From the NCBI GenBank assembly GCA_964432885.1, contig CAYSPG010000011.1, forward strand, positions 49,943 to 113,942: a DNA stretch of 64,000 bases, in the 5' to 3' direction. Both the position numbers and the translations under genes were made by a program. Below are positions 53,840-63,454 of this stretch, piece by piece. The notes beneath the pieces are model-generated. The model saw only the letters and a program-made list of their open reading frames with translations. It did not search any database and was not told the DNA's origin. Each line of letters opens with the position of its first letter. The stretch's first letter is position 1. Origin of the DNA: CAYSPG01 sp964432885 (GTDB lineage: Bacteria; Bacteroidota; Bacteroidia; AKYH767-A; OLB10).

Positions 53840-56800
53840 ATGCAATTACAAAAGCAGAAACCAAGGCAAACTCTTAACCCAGCTTATAGGCGACAACGAC
53901 CAAGCAGGACAGAGATTAATAAGTTCAAGGCAAATCTGCTTACACTTATTGGAAAGGTTGACGAATCTGAAAGCGAGGAGCATGTAAAAAACCTTGTTCG
54001 TGACTTTCTCCGTGATACTTATTACAAAGACACCAACGAAGTAAACACCAAAGGCAGACAAGACCTTGCTATTTACACAGGCAAGACAAACGATTCTAAA
54101 GTCGGAGTAATCATTGAAGCCAAGCGACCAAAGAACGCTAACGAATGGTTCAAAGGCGACAGTGCAAACTGCAAAGCATTTCAAGAACTGGTGCTTTACT
54201 ATTTGAGAGAAAGGGAAAATCTCAAAAACCTTGACATCAAATATCTCATTGCCACAAACATTTATGAGTGGTATATTATTGAAGCATCTTATTTTGAGAA
54301 TTTATTTTTCGGCAACAAAAATTTCTTAAAGGACTTTGTAGAGTTTGACAAAAAACAAAAGGTAACAACCAACACCGACCTTTTCTATAACTCCATTGCA
54401 AAGCCGTTTATTGACAGCATTGACAAAACAATTCCGTGTGCTTACTTCAACATCAAAGATTTTGACAAAGCATTACGCAACAACGACAAGAAAGAAGATG
54501 CAAACCTGATTGCACTCATAAAAATTCTTTCGCCATCGCATTTACTCAAACTTGAATTTGCAGACGACAGCAATTCACTCAAAGAATCTTTTTACAAAGA
54601 GTTGCTTCACATAATTGGTTTAGAAGAACGCAAAGAAAACGGCAAGTATATTATTGATAGAAAACTGGAAGGCAATCGCAATGAAGGTTCGTTGATTGAA
54701 AATGCAATCAACATGATTGAAACCGAAGACCCACTTCACAAAATTGCTGACCTTTCACTTTACGGCACTACAAAAGAAGAACGCATTTACAATATTGCAC
54801 TTGAACTTTGCATTACTTGGATAAATCGGATTTTGTTTCTCAAACTCTTGGAAGGACAACTTCAAAACTACCATCAGAAAAACCCCGACTATCTTTTCCT
54901 CAATTCGGAAATGATTCCAAACTATGACGAGTTGCACAAACTCTTTCATCAGGTTTTAGCAAAGACACACAAAGAAAGAACGGCAGCAGTAAATGAAAAA
55001 TACAAACGAGTTCCTTACTTAAACAGTTCGCTGTTTGACATCAGCAAACTGGAAGATGCAACCATAAAAATAAATTCGCTTGACAACGACCACACACTTG
55101 AACTAATCTCAAGCACAGTTCTAAAAGAAATCAAAAAGAAAAATCAAGGGCTTCCAGCCCTTGATTATCTTTTCCGTTTCCTCAATGCTTTTGATTTTTC
55201 CAGCGAAGGTGGTGAGGAAATTCAGGAGGATGAAAACCGAACACTTATCAATGCTTCCGTGTTGGGCAAAGTGTTTGAAAAAATAAACGGCTACAAAGAC
55301 GGTTCAATCTTTACCCCTGGTTTCATTACTATGTATATGTGCAGGCAAGCTATTCGTGCTGCTGTGGTGCAAAAATTCAAAGACGAACACCAATGGAAGA
55401 TTGAAGAGTTTGCCGATTTGAAAAACTTTCTCAAAGACCGCAGAACCACCAAAAATATTTTGGAGGACAACGCACTTATAAATTCAATTCACTTGTGCGA
55501 CCCTGCCGTTGGCAGCGGACACTTTTTAGTTTCTTCTCTCAATGAAATCATTGCCATAAAATCCGAATTGGGTTTGTTGGCTGATAAAAGCGGAGACCGC
55601 CTTTCTGATTATCAAATTGTAATTGCACAAGACGAACTGATTGTAACCGACCAAAACGGAAACGATTTTAAATATGAGATAAGCAACGGCAAGCCGTTGA
55701 GTAAAGAAATGCAGCGTTTGCAAAAAGCATTGTTTGAAGAAAAGCAAACCATCATTGAAAATTGTTTGTTCGGAGTTGACATCAATCCAAACTCTGTAAA
55801 AATTTGTGGACTTCGTTTGTGGATTGAACTTTTAAAAAATGCTTACTACAAAGAGGACACAAACTTTCAGGAACTTGAAACGCTGCCAAACATTGACATC
55901 AATATTAAATGCAACAACTCACTCATCAGCCGCTTTGCGTTAGATGCTGATTTGAGCAAAGCACTCAAAAGCATCAAGTATAATGTTGAGCATTACAAAG
56001 GTTTTGTAAATGAATACAAGAATGCAAAAAGCCGAGAAGTAAAAAGAGGATTAGAACAAATCATTGATACGATTAAAAGTGATTTCAGAACAGAGATAAA
56101 TAAAAATGATTCAAAGCATATCCGACTAAGAAAAATAAGTGGCGACCTTTTTAATCATTTGAATCAAACAAAAATGTTTGACCTTGAACCAAAACAGAAA
56201 AAAGCATTCAAGGAAAAAAAGGAAAAGTTAGAGGAAGAAATAAACAAGTTGAGCAATCAGATAAAAGAGATTGAAAACAATGCTGCTTATAAAAATGCTT
56301 TTGAATGGAGATTTGAATTTCCCGAAGTATTAGACAACGAAGGAAACTTTGAGGGCTTTGATTTAATAATTGGAAACCCACCCTACATTTCAAATTGGGA
56401 TTTGTCAGAAGCAAACCGACCATTGGTTTTATTTTTAGAACAGGAATACAGCCCTTATTTGAATGGGCATTGGGATTTATTCGGCTGCTTTATTTACAAA
56501 GGCGTTCAACTTCTAAAAAAGAACGGGATAAATACTTTCATCCTTCCTACTTCCTTTTACAAGGAAAAACATTCAACAGAATTAAGAAAGTATTTTATTG
56601 AAAATGTTCAGATAAAGGAATTGATTGATTTCAAAGAGGCGATAGTTTTTGAAGGTATTGCAAGACAAACAGGAATTTATTCAGTGAAAAAAGAATTCGT
56701 TGAGAAAAACGAAATCAATGTAAAATTTTCAATTGAAGAAAAAGGAAGAATGATTCCGCAATCGTTTTTCAGTCAGCTAAAAAATAATGCATTCAAAACA

Positions 56801-57574
56801 AATGTTTCTGATTTGGACATTACAATTTACAATAAGCTACTGGTAGATTCAGTTATGTTAGGAAACATTGTTTGTATCAACACAGGAGTAGTAGCTCATT
56901 CAAAAGTTGGTAGCCCTATCAAGTTTACAAAGGATGATGTGATTCATAAAAAATTTCAGAAGGGATTCAAAAAATATATTGTTGGCTCAAACATCAGTCA
57001 ATACAATATTGTTTTTGATAACGATTACATGGATTATGAATCAAAGAAAGAGTGTTTTCATAGACCGAAATTTCCAATGTTGTTTGAAAGTGAAAAGATA
57101 GTTGTGAGAAGGATTAGCGGAAGCCACAACAAGTTTATGTCATGTTTTGATGATACAGGTTATTATACAAATGACAATGTGATGCACTTACTTCTTTGGA
57201 ACAAAAAACTTTTAGAATATCAGAAGCCGGAAAAAAAGTGGGATTATATCCTTGACAGCAAACTTTCATTGAAATATTTGGTTGCAATTATCAATTCAAA
57301 ACTGAACACTTATTATTTCAGCAAATTTTTAAGCACTGATACTTTGCAAGGAACTTATTCAAGTATTTATCCCGAAGACATTCGCCAAATTCCTATTAAA
57401 AATATTTCGGCAAAGGAGCAGCAACCACTTATTTCATTAGTTGAAAAAATTCAAACTCAAAAGCAGCAAGGCAAAGACAGCACTGACAACGAAAAGAAAA
57501 TTGATGAATTGGTTTACAAACTTTACAACTTGACAGAGAAAGAAATTAAAACAATAGAAGCCATAGTTAATTAA
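53840..57574 (+). CDS. Cassette F: type IIG restriction-modification enzyme
   Basis: 1244 residues in one chain: an N-terminal PD-(D/E)xK nuclease (Asp75 in GRQDLAIY, Glu93 and Lys95 in IIEAKR), a helical linker, and an N6-adenine methyltransferase core with motif I CDPAVGSGHFL (about 552-562) and catalytic NPPYI (846-850). The end (about 1000-1240, SIYPEDIRQIPI and similar) is the target-recognition domain. The fusion of cutting, methylation and recognition is the Eco57I-like IIG design. It would cut unmodified invading DNA. The next gene starts at the base after its stop, so they are coupled. Recognition site unknown. Confidence 0.88.
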   Translation: MQLQKQKPRQTLNPAYRRQRPSRTEINKFKANLLTLIGKVDESESEEHVKNLVRDFLRDTYYKDTNEVNTKGRQDLAIYTGKTNDSKVGVIIEAKRPKNANEWFKGDSANCKAFQELVLYYLRERENLKNLDIKYLIATNIYEWYIIEASYFENLFFGNKNFLKDFVEFDKKQKVTTNTDLFYNSIAKPFIDSIDKTIPCAYFNIKDFDKALRNNDKKEDANLIALIKILSPSHLLKLEFADDSNSLKESFYKELLHIIGLEERKENGKYIIDRKLEGNRNEGSLIENAINMIETEDPLHKIADLSLYGTTKEERIYNIALELCITWINRILFLKLLEGQLQNYHQKNPDYLFLNSEMIPNYDELHKLFHQVLAKTHKERTAAVNEKYKRVPYLNSSLFDISKLEDATIKINSLDNDHTLELISSTVLKEIKKKNQGLPALDYLFRFLNAFDFSSEGGEEIQEDENRTLINASVLGKVFEKINGYKDGSIFTPGFITMYMCRQAIRAAVVQKFKDEHQWKIEEFADLKNFLKDRRTTKNILEDNALINSIHLCDPAVGSGHFLVSSLNEIIAIKSELGLLADKSGDRLSDYQIVIAQDELIVTDQNGNDFKYEISNGKPLSKEMQRLQKALFEEKQTIIENCLFGVDINPNSVKICGLRLWIELLKNAYYKEDTNFQELETLPNIDINIKCNNSLISRFALDADLSKALKSIKYNVEHYKGFVNEYKNAKSREVKRGLEQIIDTIKSDFRTEINKNDSKHIRLRKISGDLFNHLNQTKMFDLEPKQKKAFKEKKEKLEEEINKLSNQIKEIENNAAYKNAFEWRFEFPEVLDNEGNFEGFDLIIGNPPYISNWDLSEANRPLVLFLEQEYSPYLNGHWDLFGCFIYKGVQLLKKNGINTFILPTSFYKEKHSTELRKYFIENVQIKELIDFKEAIVFEGIARQTGIYSVKKEFVEKNEINVKFSIEEKGRMIPQSFFSQLKNNAFKTNVSDLDITIYNKLLVDSVMLGNIVCINTGVVAHSKVGSPIKFTKDDVIHKKFQKGFKKYIVGSNISQYNIVFDNDYMDYESKKECFHRPKFPMLFESEKIVVRRISGSHNKFMSCFDDTGYYTNDNVMHLLLWNKKLLEYQKPEKKWDYILDSKLSLKYLVAIINSKLNTYYFSKFLSTDTLQGTYSSIYPEDIRQIPIKNISAKEQQPLISLVEKIQTQKQQGKDSTDNEKKIDELVYKLYNLTEKEIKTIEAIVN

Positions 57575-58738
57575 ATGTCCGACCCATATTTCAAAGTATT
57601 CAAACAGCCAACCGACCACAATAAATGGAACAAGCAAATAGAATTTGCTTCCATGATGGAAGGCATTGAAGAAACAAAACGGACAGAATTTATTTCAGCA
57701 TTAGAATTTTTAGAAACAGAATTGGGAAAAGGTTTTTTGAAAAGTAGCAGCGTAAATCATCCTGTCAGACAAAAAATTTCTAACAAAGCAGATTGGCAAA
57801 CACAAGAGTTAATTCAGTTTGCAGCTACGCTGCAAACTCTTAAAACTGCCAACAGCAATTACCCGAAACTGAAAAGCAAGTTGCTTGCATTTCAGAAATC
57901 AAAAATTGAAGGAATCCCTTTTGCAGAAATAGCAGAAAGTTATTTGAAAGAAAACTTCACTGTGTTTTTCCCTGATGAAAACAACATCAGCAAATCACCC
58001 GACATTGAAATAACAAACCCAAACAACAACGACAAATTTTTTATTGAGGTTTCAATGATTAAAGAAAGTGATGAAAGGGAACACTTAGGCAACAACTACC
58101 ATTTCCTACTTCACCAATTTCATTTTGTTCAACCTTATGCCTTTGTTACAGGAAAGCAAAAAGAATCCTTTGCCAAAGAAGATTACGAGGGAATTGCTCA
58201 ACTAATTGCAGACATCAAAAAGCAAGTAGCAGAAAAATCAGAAGTGGTTTCGTATTCAGATAATCGCTTTGAATTTTGGGTTGCACCTGAAAGCAAGTTA
58301 AACGAGTTAGATAAAATTGCGGAGCAGAACGGAACAACAAGAAATAATGTAACAGGAATGCCTTTGAACTTTGACGAAACGGATAGATTGATTAACAACA
58401 AAAAAATAAAACACGAAGCAGAACAAATTCCAACTGACAGCAACGGAATAATTTACTTTCCTGTTACACCTTTATTCTTTATTACAACCGACCTTGCAAA
58501 CGCTGTGATTCGTTTAGAAGAATACATTGCAAAGTTTCAAAACCTTTTAGGCATTGTTTTGTATTCAAAAATTCTTAATCCAAGAGAAGAAGAATTTGCC
58601 GAGATTGAGAAACATTATTTCAGTCGCAAAATGATTGGCGGAGTTTTGTGCCGTGAATTACTTTTCGTTTACAATCACAACTGCCAACTAAAAATTCAGA
58701 AGGAATCACTTCAAAAAATTTATTGCACTTTTAAATAA
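57575..58738 (+). CDS. Cassette F: nuclease-like protein coupled to the R-M gene
   Basis: 387 residues. SPDIEITNPNNNDKFFIEVS (Asp143; Glu158-Val-Ser160) resembles the PD...ExK strand pair of restriction endonucleases, but Ser replaces the usual Lys, so activity is doubtful. The rest is helical with no recognised family. The ATG follows the R-M stop directly and kwaA starts 13 bases after it, placing it between two defence systems. Possible roles are a helper of the IIG enzyme, a third Kiwa component or an independent effector. Confidence 0.65.
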   Translation: MSDPYFKVFKQPTDHNKWNKQIEFASMMEGIEETKRTEFISALEFLETELGKGFLKSSSVNHPVRQKISNKADWQTQELIQFAATLQTLKTANSNYPKLKSKLLAFQKSKIEGIPFAEIAESYLKENFTVFFPDENNISKSPDIEITNPNNNDKFFIEVSMIKESDEREHLGNNYHFLLHQFHFVQPYAFVTGKQKESFAKEDYEGIAQLIADIKKQVAEKSEVVSYSDNRFEFWVAPESKLNELDKIAEQNGTTRNNVTGMPLNFDETDRLINNKKIKHEAEQIPTDSNGIIYFPVTPLFFITTDLANAVIRLEEYIAKFQNLLGIVLYSKILNPREEEFAEIEKHYFSRKMIGGVLCRELLFVYNHNCQLKIQKESLQKIYCTFK

Positions 58739-58751
58739 GCGATTACAAGAA

Positions 58752-59369
58752 ATGACAACGGCATCAAACAAAATAAACACTCTGCATGGCACAGCACAGT
58801 TTGCTTTGTTTGTCACATCTTATCTGCCTCTTTTCTTCTTAATTGTTATTCGCCAGTTGGCTCAAAATTCTGCCTACTTACATTTTGCAGGGTTCAATGT
58901 TGAAGGCATTACAATTTTCTTTTCAAAATTTTGCTTATCAACCGTTCTCATTTTACTCTCTCTCTTTGGTTGGTTTGGTTACAAACAAACATTTAAGAAC
59001 ATAGAGAAAGATGCAGCAAACGGATTTCATGCAACAGTAAAAGATGTAAGAAATAAAAACAGTGAATCCATAGGCTACATTGCCACTTACATAATTCCTT
59101 TTTTGTTTCAGAGTTTTGATAGCTGGTATGAGTGTGTTTCAGTTTTATTCTTGCTTGTAATAATTTATCGCATTTATATTAATTCATCTTTGCTCCTGAT
59201 AAACCCCATCTTAAGTTTTAAATTCGCCATCTACGAAATTGAATTTATTGAAGGAGAAAAAATCAAAAATGGTTTGGTGATTTCACGGAATAAATATTTA
59301 CAGGAAGAAGAAGAAATAAAACTTTACCCTATCGGACACAAACTTTATTTTATTAAAACCGACAACTAA
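58752..59369 (+). CDS. kwaA: Cassette F: KwaA-like membrane protein (Kiwa defence)
   Basis: 205 residues with four predicted membrane helices (about 17-36, 50-75, 107-124 and 128-150) and a C-terminal cytosolic tail, the layout of KwaA. The stretch IATYIIPFLFQ followed by a second helix and NPILSFKFAIYEIEF fits the family as I know it. KwaA is the membrane sensor part of the Kiwa anti-phage system. Its stop and the ATG of the DUF4868 gene share a base (TAATG), so they are translated together. Divergent in sequence, but the partner supports it. Confidence 0.75.
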   Translation: MTTASNKINTLHGTAQFALFVTSYLPLFFLIVIRQLAQNSAYLHFAGFNVEGITIFFSKFCLSTVLILLSLFGWFGYKQTFKNIEKDAANGFHATVKDVRNKNSESIGYIATYIIPFLFQSFDSWYECVSVLFLLVIIYRIYINSSLLLINPILSFKFAIYEIEFIEGEKIKNGLVISRNKYLQEEEEIKLYPIGHKLYFIKTDN

Positions 59370-60400
59370 TGGAAAATATACTTGAAACTCTCTTAGAGAA
59401 ACTTGAAGAAATTAAAGTGGAGAATACACACTTGTATTTCATCACACGAGTTTTAAAACCCGACAAAAAGAAAACTGAAAAAGTATTGGATAAATATGAT
59501 TTCAAAGTTTATCAGATTGATGTGGATGATGAAATTCGTGAGCATCTGCACACTCTTACAAAAGACCAACTCTTTTTACTTGCTGAAAAGAAATCAGAAA
59601 TTTCCGAGTATGATGTTATCACAGATGATACGCATCAGTTACTTACTTATGCAATGAAGAACAAAGGGACTTCATTTTCTGATGTAGTCAACAAACAACT
59701 AACTCACAAATCTGAAATTCCAAAAATTTCAAACCTTGAAGAAATAATTTTGACAGAAGAACTATGGGCTTATTGTGTAGGGTTTCTTCACAAAAAAGAT
59801 GATTGGATTTATACTTTCAGAAAAATTCTTTCAGGTAAAGTTGCAGTTGATGAACAAGACAGTAACACAAAAACAAAATTTCAAAAATTTCTTCGTGCAA
59901 AGTTCAATTCTAAAAGCACAAAACTGGAACTGATAGAAGGCGAAACAGTGAACCTTGACAAGCAAGTAGATTGTATTTATTACAACCACACTTTTTACAT
60001 TGCTCATAAAACACAATTTGAACAAATTGTTGGTTTGGAAGCGGAGTTTAAAGAACAGGCAACCGATGTAGTTACAGAATTAGAAAACACAAAAATGATT
60101 GAAGGTTTGGAAATAATGTCGGCACAGATTGAAAGCAATCCTGCAATTCACAAAAAACTTGTTCGTCTTTACAAACTTGGTAACTATCGTGAACTCACTC
60201 CTAAAATCATTAAGAAAATGGAAGCCGTTGCAAAAGAGTTTGAAGATAAACTGAAAACTAAAAACGGAAAACTTCACATAGAAGATGAAGCCGATGTAGA
60301 TTTAGTTTTAAAAATGTTGGCGGAGTATTACAAGGAAGGAAAAATATTTGGAAAATTTTACGGAACATATTCAGGCAAAGTATTGACATCAAAAAAATAA
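59369..60400 (+). CDS. kwaB: Cassette F: KwaB-like DUF4868 protein (Kiwa defence)
   Basis: 343 residues. IDVDDEIREHL, SEYDVITDDTHQLLTYAM and SFSDVV in the first 110 residues are the DUF4868 signature of KwaB. The rest is a mixed alpha/beta body with basic helices (RLYKLGNYRELTPKIIKKMEAVAKEFEDKL). In known Kiwa systems KwaB is the cytoplasmic effector that acts with membrane KwaA during phage infection. It overlaps kwaA by one base, completing the two-gene system. Confidence 0.8.
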   Translation: MENILETLLEKLEEIKVENTHLYFITRVLKPDKKKTEKVLDKYDFKVYQIDVDDEIREHLHTLTKDQLFLLAEKKSEISEYDVITDDTHQLLTYAMKNKGTSFSDVVNKQLTHKSEIPKISNLEEIILTEELWAYCVGFLHKKDDWIYTFRKILSGKVAVDEQDSNTKTKFQKFLRAKFNSKSTKLELIEGETVNLDKQVDCIYYNHTFYIAHKTQFEQIVGLEAEFKEQATDVVTELENTKMIEGLEIMSAQIESNPAIHKKLVRLYKLGNYRELTPKIIKKMEAVAKEFEDKLKTKNGKLHIEDEADVDLVLKMLAEYYKEGKIFGKFYGTYSGKVLTSKK

Positions 60401-60504
60401 TTTTCCAAATTTTGCTTTGACCATTCGCCTTCTGCTTCTATTCTCTCTTCACTCATTTTTTACTTCAATTGACAATCCATCGTTGAAAGAATTTACATTT
60501 TCCC

Positions 60505-60534
60505 TTGAAACCCCTCTCAAAAGTCCTAACTTTG
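60505..60534 (+). promoter_or_regulatory. Promoter giving a leaderless transcript
   Basis: TTG at 60505-60507, a 19-base spacer and TAACTTTG at 60527-60534, with the ATG at 60539. Transcription should begin at or beside the start codon. It separates the DUF488 module from the R-M/Kiwa operon. Confidence 0.75.
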
Positions 60535-60538
60535 CGAT

Positions 60539-61423
60539 ATGTTTTATAGAAGGAAAGTAATATTCGCTTTACTCCAATTGTTTGAAGATAAGTTGGATAA
60601 AATCCGCTTACAGAAACTACTTTTCCTGTTCACACAACGGCAACAGAAAGCGGAATACGATTTCGTTCCTTACAAATACGGTTGCTACTCATACAGTGCC
60701 CATGCCGATTTAACAGCGATGGTAACACGGCTACAACTTACATCAGACGACACCACCTACACCAAAAAAGACAAGACCGATTACCTCAAGCAACTTAAAC
60801 CCGATGACAAAAAGTTTTTGCTGGAGGTAAAAACAAATTACGGTGGAATGAATGCAAGAGCATTGATGAAACACACTTATTTGAACTATCCGTTTTACGC
60901 CACACGAAGCGAAGCAGCAGCAGATATTTTGAATGAAGAACAACTGCGAAAAGTAAATGACACAAGACCGAAGGGAAGCAAGACAATTTTATTTACAATT
61001 GGCTACGAAGGAATTTCGTTGGAAGAATATTTGGTTCGTTTACTAAAAAATGATGTGAAAATTTTAGTTGATGTTCGCAACAATCCGTTGAGTATGAAAT
61101 ATGGATTTAGCAAAAGTCAATTACAAAAATATTGCGGCTACTTAGGAATTCAATATGTGCATTTCCCAGAAGTAGGAATCCAGTCCGACCAACGGCAAGA
61201 ATTGAATTCGCAAAACGATTACGACAAACTTTTTTCCGTTTACCGTAAAAATAATTTGACCAAGACCGCAGATGCACAAACAAAAATTTTGAATTTGTTG
61301 AAGCAACATAAACGCATTGCCCTAACTTGTTTTGAATCCAACATTTGCCAGTGCCACCGCAAACATTTAGCGGAAGCGATAGAAACACTTCCTGACTTTA
61401 CCTATGAAGTAAAACATATTTAA
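60539..61423 (+). CDS. Cassette F: DUF488 protein with Panacea-like N-terminal half
   Basis: 294 residues. The first about 125 (LDKIRLQKLLFLFTQ ... YDFVPYKYGCYSY) resemble the KLQKLLY...WKYGP pattern of Panacea/DUF4065 domains. From about 148, FTIGYEGISLEEYL, VDVRNNPLS, VHFPEVG and ALTCFESNICQCHRKHLAE make a DUF488 domain with its conserved cysteines. DUF488 genes are frequent in defence islands but have no established activity. It has its own near-leaderless promoter and is followed two bases later by its partner gene. Confidence 0.82.
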   Translation: MFYRRKVIFALLQLFEDKLDKIRLQKLLFLFTQRQQKAEYDFVPYKYGCYSYSAHADLTAMVTRLQLTSDDTTYTKKDKTDYLKQLKPDDKKFLLEVKTNYGGMNARALMKHTYLNYPFYATRSEAAADILNEEQLRKVNDTRPKGSKTILFTIGYEGISLEEYLVRLLKNDVKILVDVRNNPLSMKYGFSKSQLQKYCGYLGIQYVHFPEVGIQSDQRQELNSQNDYDKLFSVYRKNNLTKTADAQTKILNLLKQHKRIALTCFESNICQCHRKHLAEAIETLPDFTYEVKHI

Positions 61424-61425
61424 GA

Positions 61426-62238
61426 ATGGCATTGACAAAAGTTTTAATCGCAGTAAAAACCTATCCTACTCTTTCTGCCAAGTATGATGAATTAGTTTGC
61501 ACAGCAGGTTTCCGTGAAGATGGAACTTGGATTAGAATTTATCCTGTTCCCTTCCGAAAAAAATCTTACAACGAACAATACAAAAAATACGATTGGATAG
61601 AACTTGATTTAGTAAAGAATGATTCTGATTTCAGACCCGAAAGTTACCGACCATATTCACACGACAGAGAAATAAAAATTGTCGGGCATATTGACACCGC
61701 AGGAAATTGGGAAGCAAGGAAGCAAATTGCTTTAGGAAAAATTTATTACAACCTCACAGAAATAATTGCCGAAGCAAAAGACAAAAATATTTGCACTTCA
61801 TTGGCAGTTTTCAAACCCACTGAAATTTTAGATTTCACCGCAGAAGAAGTTGAACGAGATTGGGACAAGGATAAATTGGCAAAATTGAATCAACTAAATC
61901 TTTTTGAAACAAATGCCGAAGGCAAATTTGAAGTAGTGAAAAAATTGCCATACAAATTCAAATTTATTTTCAAAGACAATCAGGGAACAGAAAGCAAACT
62001 GATGATTGAAGATTGGGAAATTGGACAACTGTTTTGGAATTGCCTTGCACGGCACGAAGGCAACGAAGCAAAAGCAGTTGCTGATGTGAGAAAAAAATAT
62101 TTTGATGATTTTGCAAAAACAAAAGACCTGCATTTCTTTTTAGGCACAACTCAATTGCATCATTATGTTTCTTTAAATCCTTTTATCATCATCGGAACAT
62201 TTCATCCGAAGATAGAAACACAAACAAAACTCTTTTAA
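61426..62238 (+). CDS. Cassette F: uncharacterised partner of the DUF488 protein
   Basis: 270 residues, no signal peptide or membrane helix. Conserved-looking pieces include CTAGFREDGTWIRIYPVPFR, WEIGQLFWNCLARHEGNE and FFLGTTQLHHYVSLNPFIIIGTFHPK, with Trp/His clusters that suggest a nucleic-acid or nucleotide-binding fold. I do not recognise the family by name. It starts two bases after the DUF488 stop, so the pair is one module. It is followed by two hairpins. Confidence 0.7.
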   Translation: MALTKVLIAVKTYPTLSAKYDELVCTAGFREDGTWIRIYPVPFRKKSYNEQYKKYDWIELDLVKNDSDFRPESYRPYSHDREIKIVGHIDTAGNWEARKQIALGKIYYNLTEIIAEAKDKNICTSLAVFKPTEILDFTAEEVERDWDKDKLAKLNQLNLFETNAEGKFEVVKKLPYKFKFIFKDNQGTESKLMIEDWEIGQLFWNCLARHEGNEAKAVADVRKKYFDDFAKTKDLHFFLGTTQLHHYVSLNPFIIIGTFHPKIETQTKLF

Positions 62239-62253
62239 ATTTTTTGGGCATTC

Positions 62254-62284
62254 CTTTCTTTTTTGCGAAAAGCAAAAAAGAAAG
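62254..62284 (+). terminator. Hairpin after the DUF488 module
   Basis: CTTTCTTTTTTGC pairs perfectly with GCAAAAAAGAAAG around a five-base loop, 16 bases after the stop at 62238. Confidence 0.75.
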
Positions 62285-62452
62285 TCGGGCTATCCACTGC
62301 AATCTTTTTTCTCCAACGCAACAGCCCACACACAAAAAAGGATTTTCGTTTCTATCCCTAATGCAAACAACCGTTTCACTCTGAAAAATCGGTTGTAGTC
62401 ATGCTAAGGTTACAGGAATCCCATACCTTATTTCTCTCTTTGCAGTCATATA

Positions 62453-62695
62453 ATGGCTACAATAAAAGAGATAATCGGCATGTCCTTCAAACTCCATCGT
62501 GAGAAGAAAGGAATAGCTCAACAAGAGCTTGCTGATACGCTTGGAATTGACCGCCAGTATATGTGGAAAATAGAATCGGGCAAAATAAACATGACACTTG
62601 ATTACCTTGAAGGATTGATGTTAAAGATGGATGCAAAGCCCGAAGAATTTTTAAACCTCAAAGCGTTCAACAAATTCAAACAATCCAATAACTAA
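62453..62695 (+). CDS. Cassette F: small XRE-family HTH protein
   Basis: 80 residues. The whole protein is a Cro/C1-type helix-turn-helix (HREKKGIAQQELADTLGIDRQYMWKIESGKINMTLDYLEGL). It is most likely a repressor of its own module or of the cassette. The unknown protein gene follows 12 bases later, so they form a pair. The upstream gap (62285-62452) holds an inverted repeat ACAACCG/CGGTTGT (62367-62396) that could be its operator. Confidence 0.85.
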   Translation: MATIKEIIGMSFKLHREKKGIAQQELADTLGIDRQYMWKIESGKINMTLDYLEGLMLKMDAKPEEFLNLKAFNKFKQSNN

Positions 62696-62707
62696 AATCA
62701 ATCTATC

Positions 62708-63454
62708 ATGGCATCAACAACAGAAACAGGCAACGCAAAGAATGTAGCAAACTTTGAAGACCTAATTTCGTTCTGCACTGGTTACGGTGCAAGCTACAAC
62801 CCAAGTAAAGCAAGTATCAAACTTGCAGCACTAACAACAAAACAAACAGATGCGGTAAACGCATTAACAAAAGTCAACGGCTTTCTTCCACCGTGGACAA
62901 ATGCCATCAATGCACGGGACTTAGTTTTCAGCCCTCTAAGCAAACTCATTACACGAGTTGTAAATGCAGTTGTGGCGAGTGATGTTCCTAAAGATGTGAT
63001 TGCAGATGTAAAAACCATTGCGAGAAAATTGCAAGGCAAAAGAGCATCAGCAAAAAAGGAAACCGTAGTTGACAATCCTGCAACACCCGAAGATGAATCG
63101 GCAAAAAGTATTTCTGCTTCGCAAATGAGTTTTGACAGTCGCATTGAGAACATGGACAAACTTATTCAGTTGCTTTCGGCACAAGCAGGTTACACACCAA
63201 ACGAACCCGAATTAACCGTTGCAGGTTTGACTACAGTTTTGGCAAACATGAAAACCACCAACACCGATGCTATAAATACTTACACTCCATTAAGTAATTC
63301 ACGAATTGACCGCAACAAAATTTTGTATGACGAAACCACAGGACTGGTTACAGTTGCAGGAGATGTAAAGGCGTATGTGAAAAGCGTTTTCGGAGGAACA
63401 AGTCCACAATACAAACAAGTTAGCAAGTTGAAGTTTACAACTCCAAAGAAGTAA
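62708..63454 (+). CDS. Cassette F: uncharacterised helical protein paired with the HTH gene
   Basis: 248 residues, helical, rich in Ala, Thr and Lys, without membrane helix or signal. It opens MASTTETGNAKNVANFEDLI; a linker with NPATPEDESAKS splits two helical halves (about 15-115 and 135-240). No enzyme motif is visible. It is co-linear with the HTH gene (12-base gap), suggesting a regulated module such as an effector with its control protein, but that is inference. It is the last gene of cassette F. Confidence 0.7.
   Translation: MASTTETGNAKNVANFEDLISFCTGYGASYNPSKASIKLAALTTKQTDAVNALTKVNGFLPPWTNAINARDLVFSPLSKLITRVVNAVVASDVPKDVIADVKTIARKLQGKRASAKKETVVDNPATPEDESAKSISASQMSFDSRIENMDKLIQLLSAQAGYTPNEPELTVAGLTTVLANMKTTNTDAINTYTPLSNSRIDRNKILYDETTGLVTVAGDVKAYVKSVFGGTSPQYKQVSKLKFTTPKK

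Noticed and set aside
57575..58738. Calling this gene a restriction endonuclease outright.
   Set aside because: Only one strand pair resembles a PD-(D/E)xK site and the expected Lys is Ser; left as nuclease-like.
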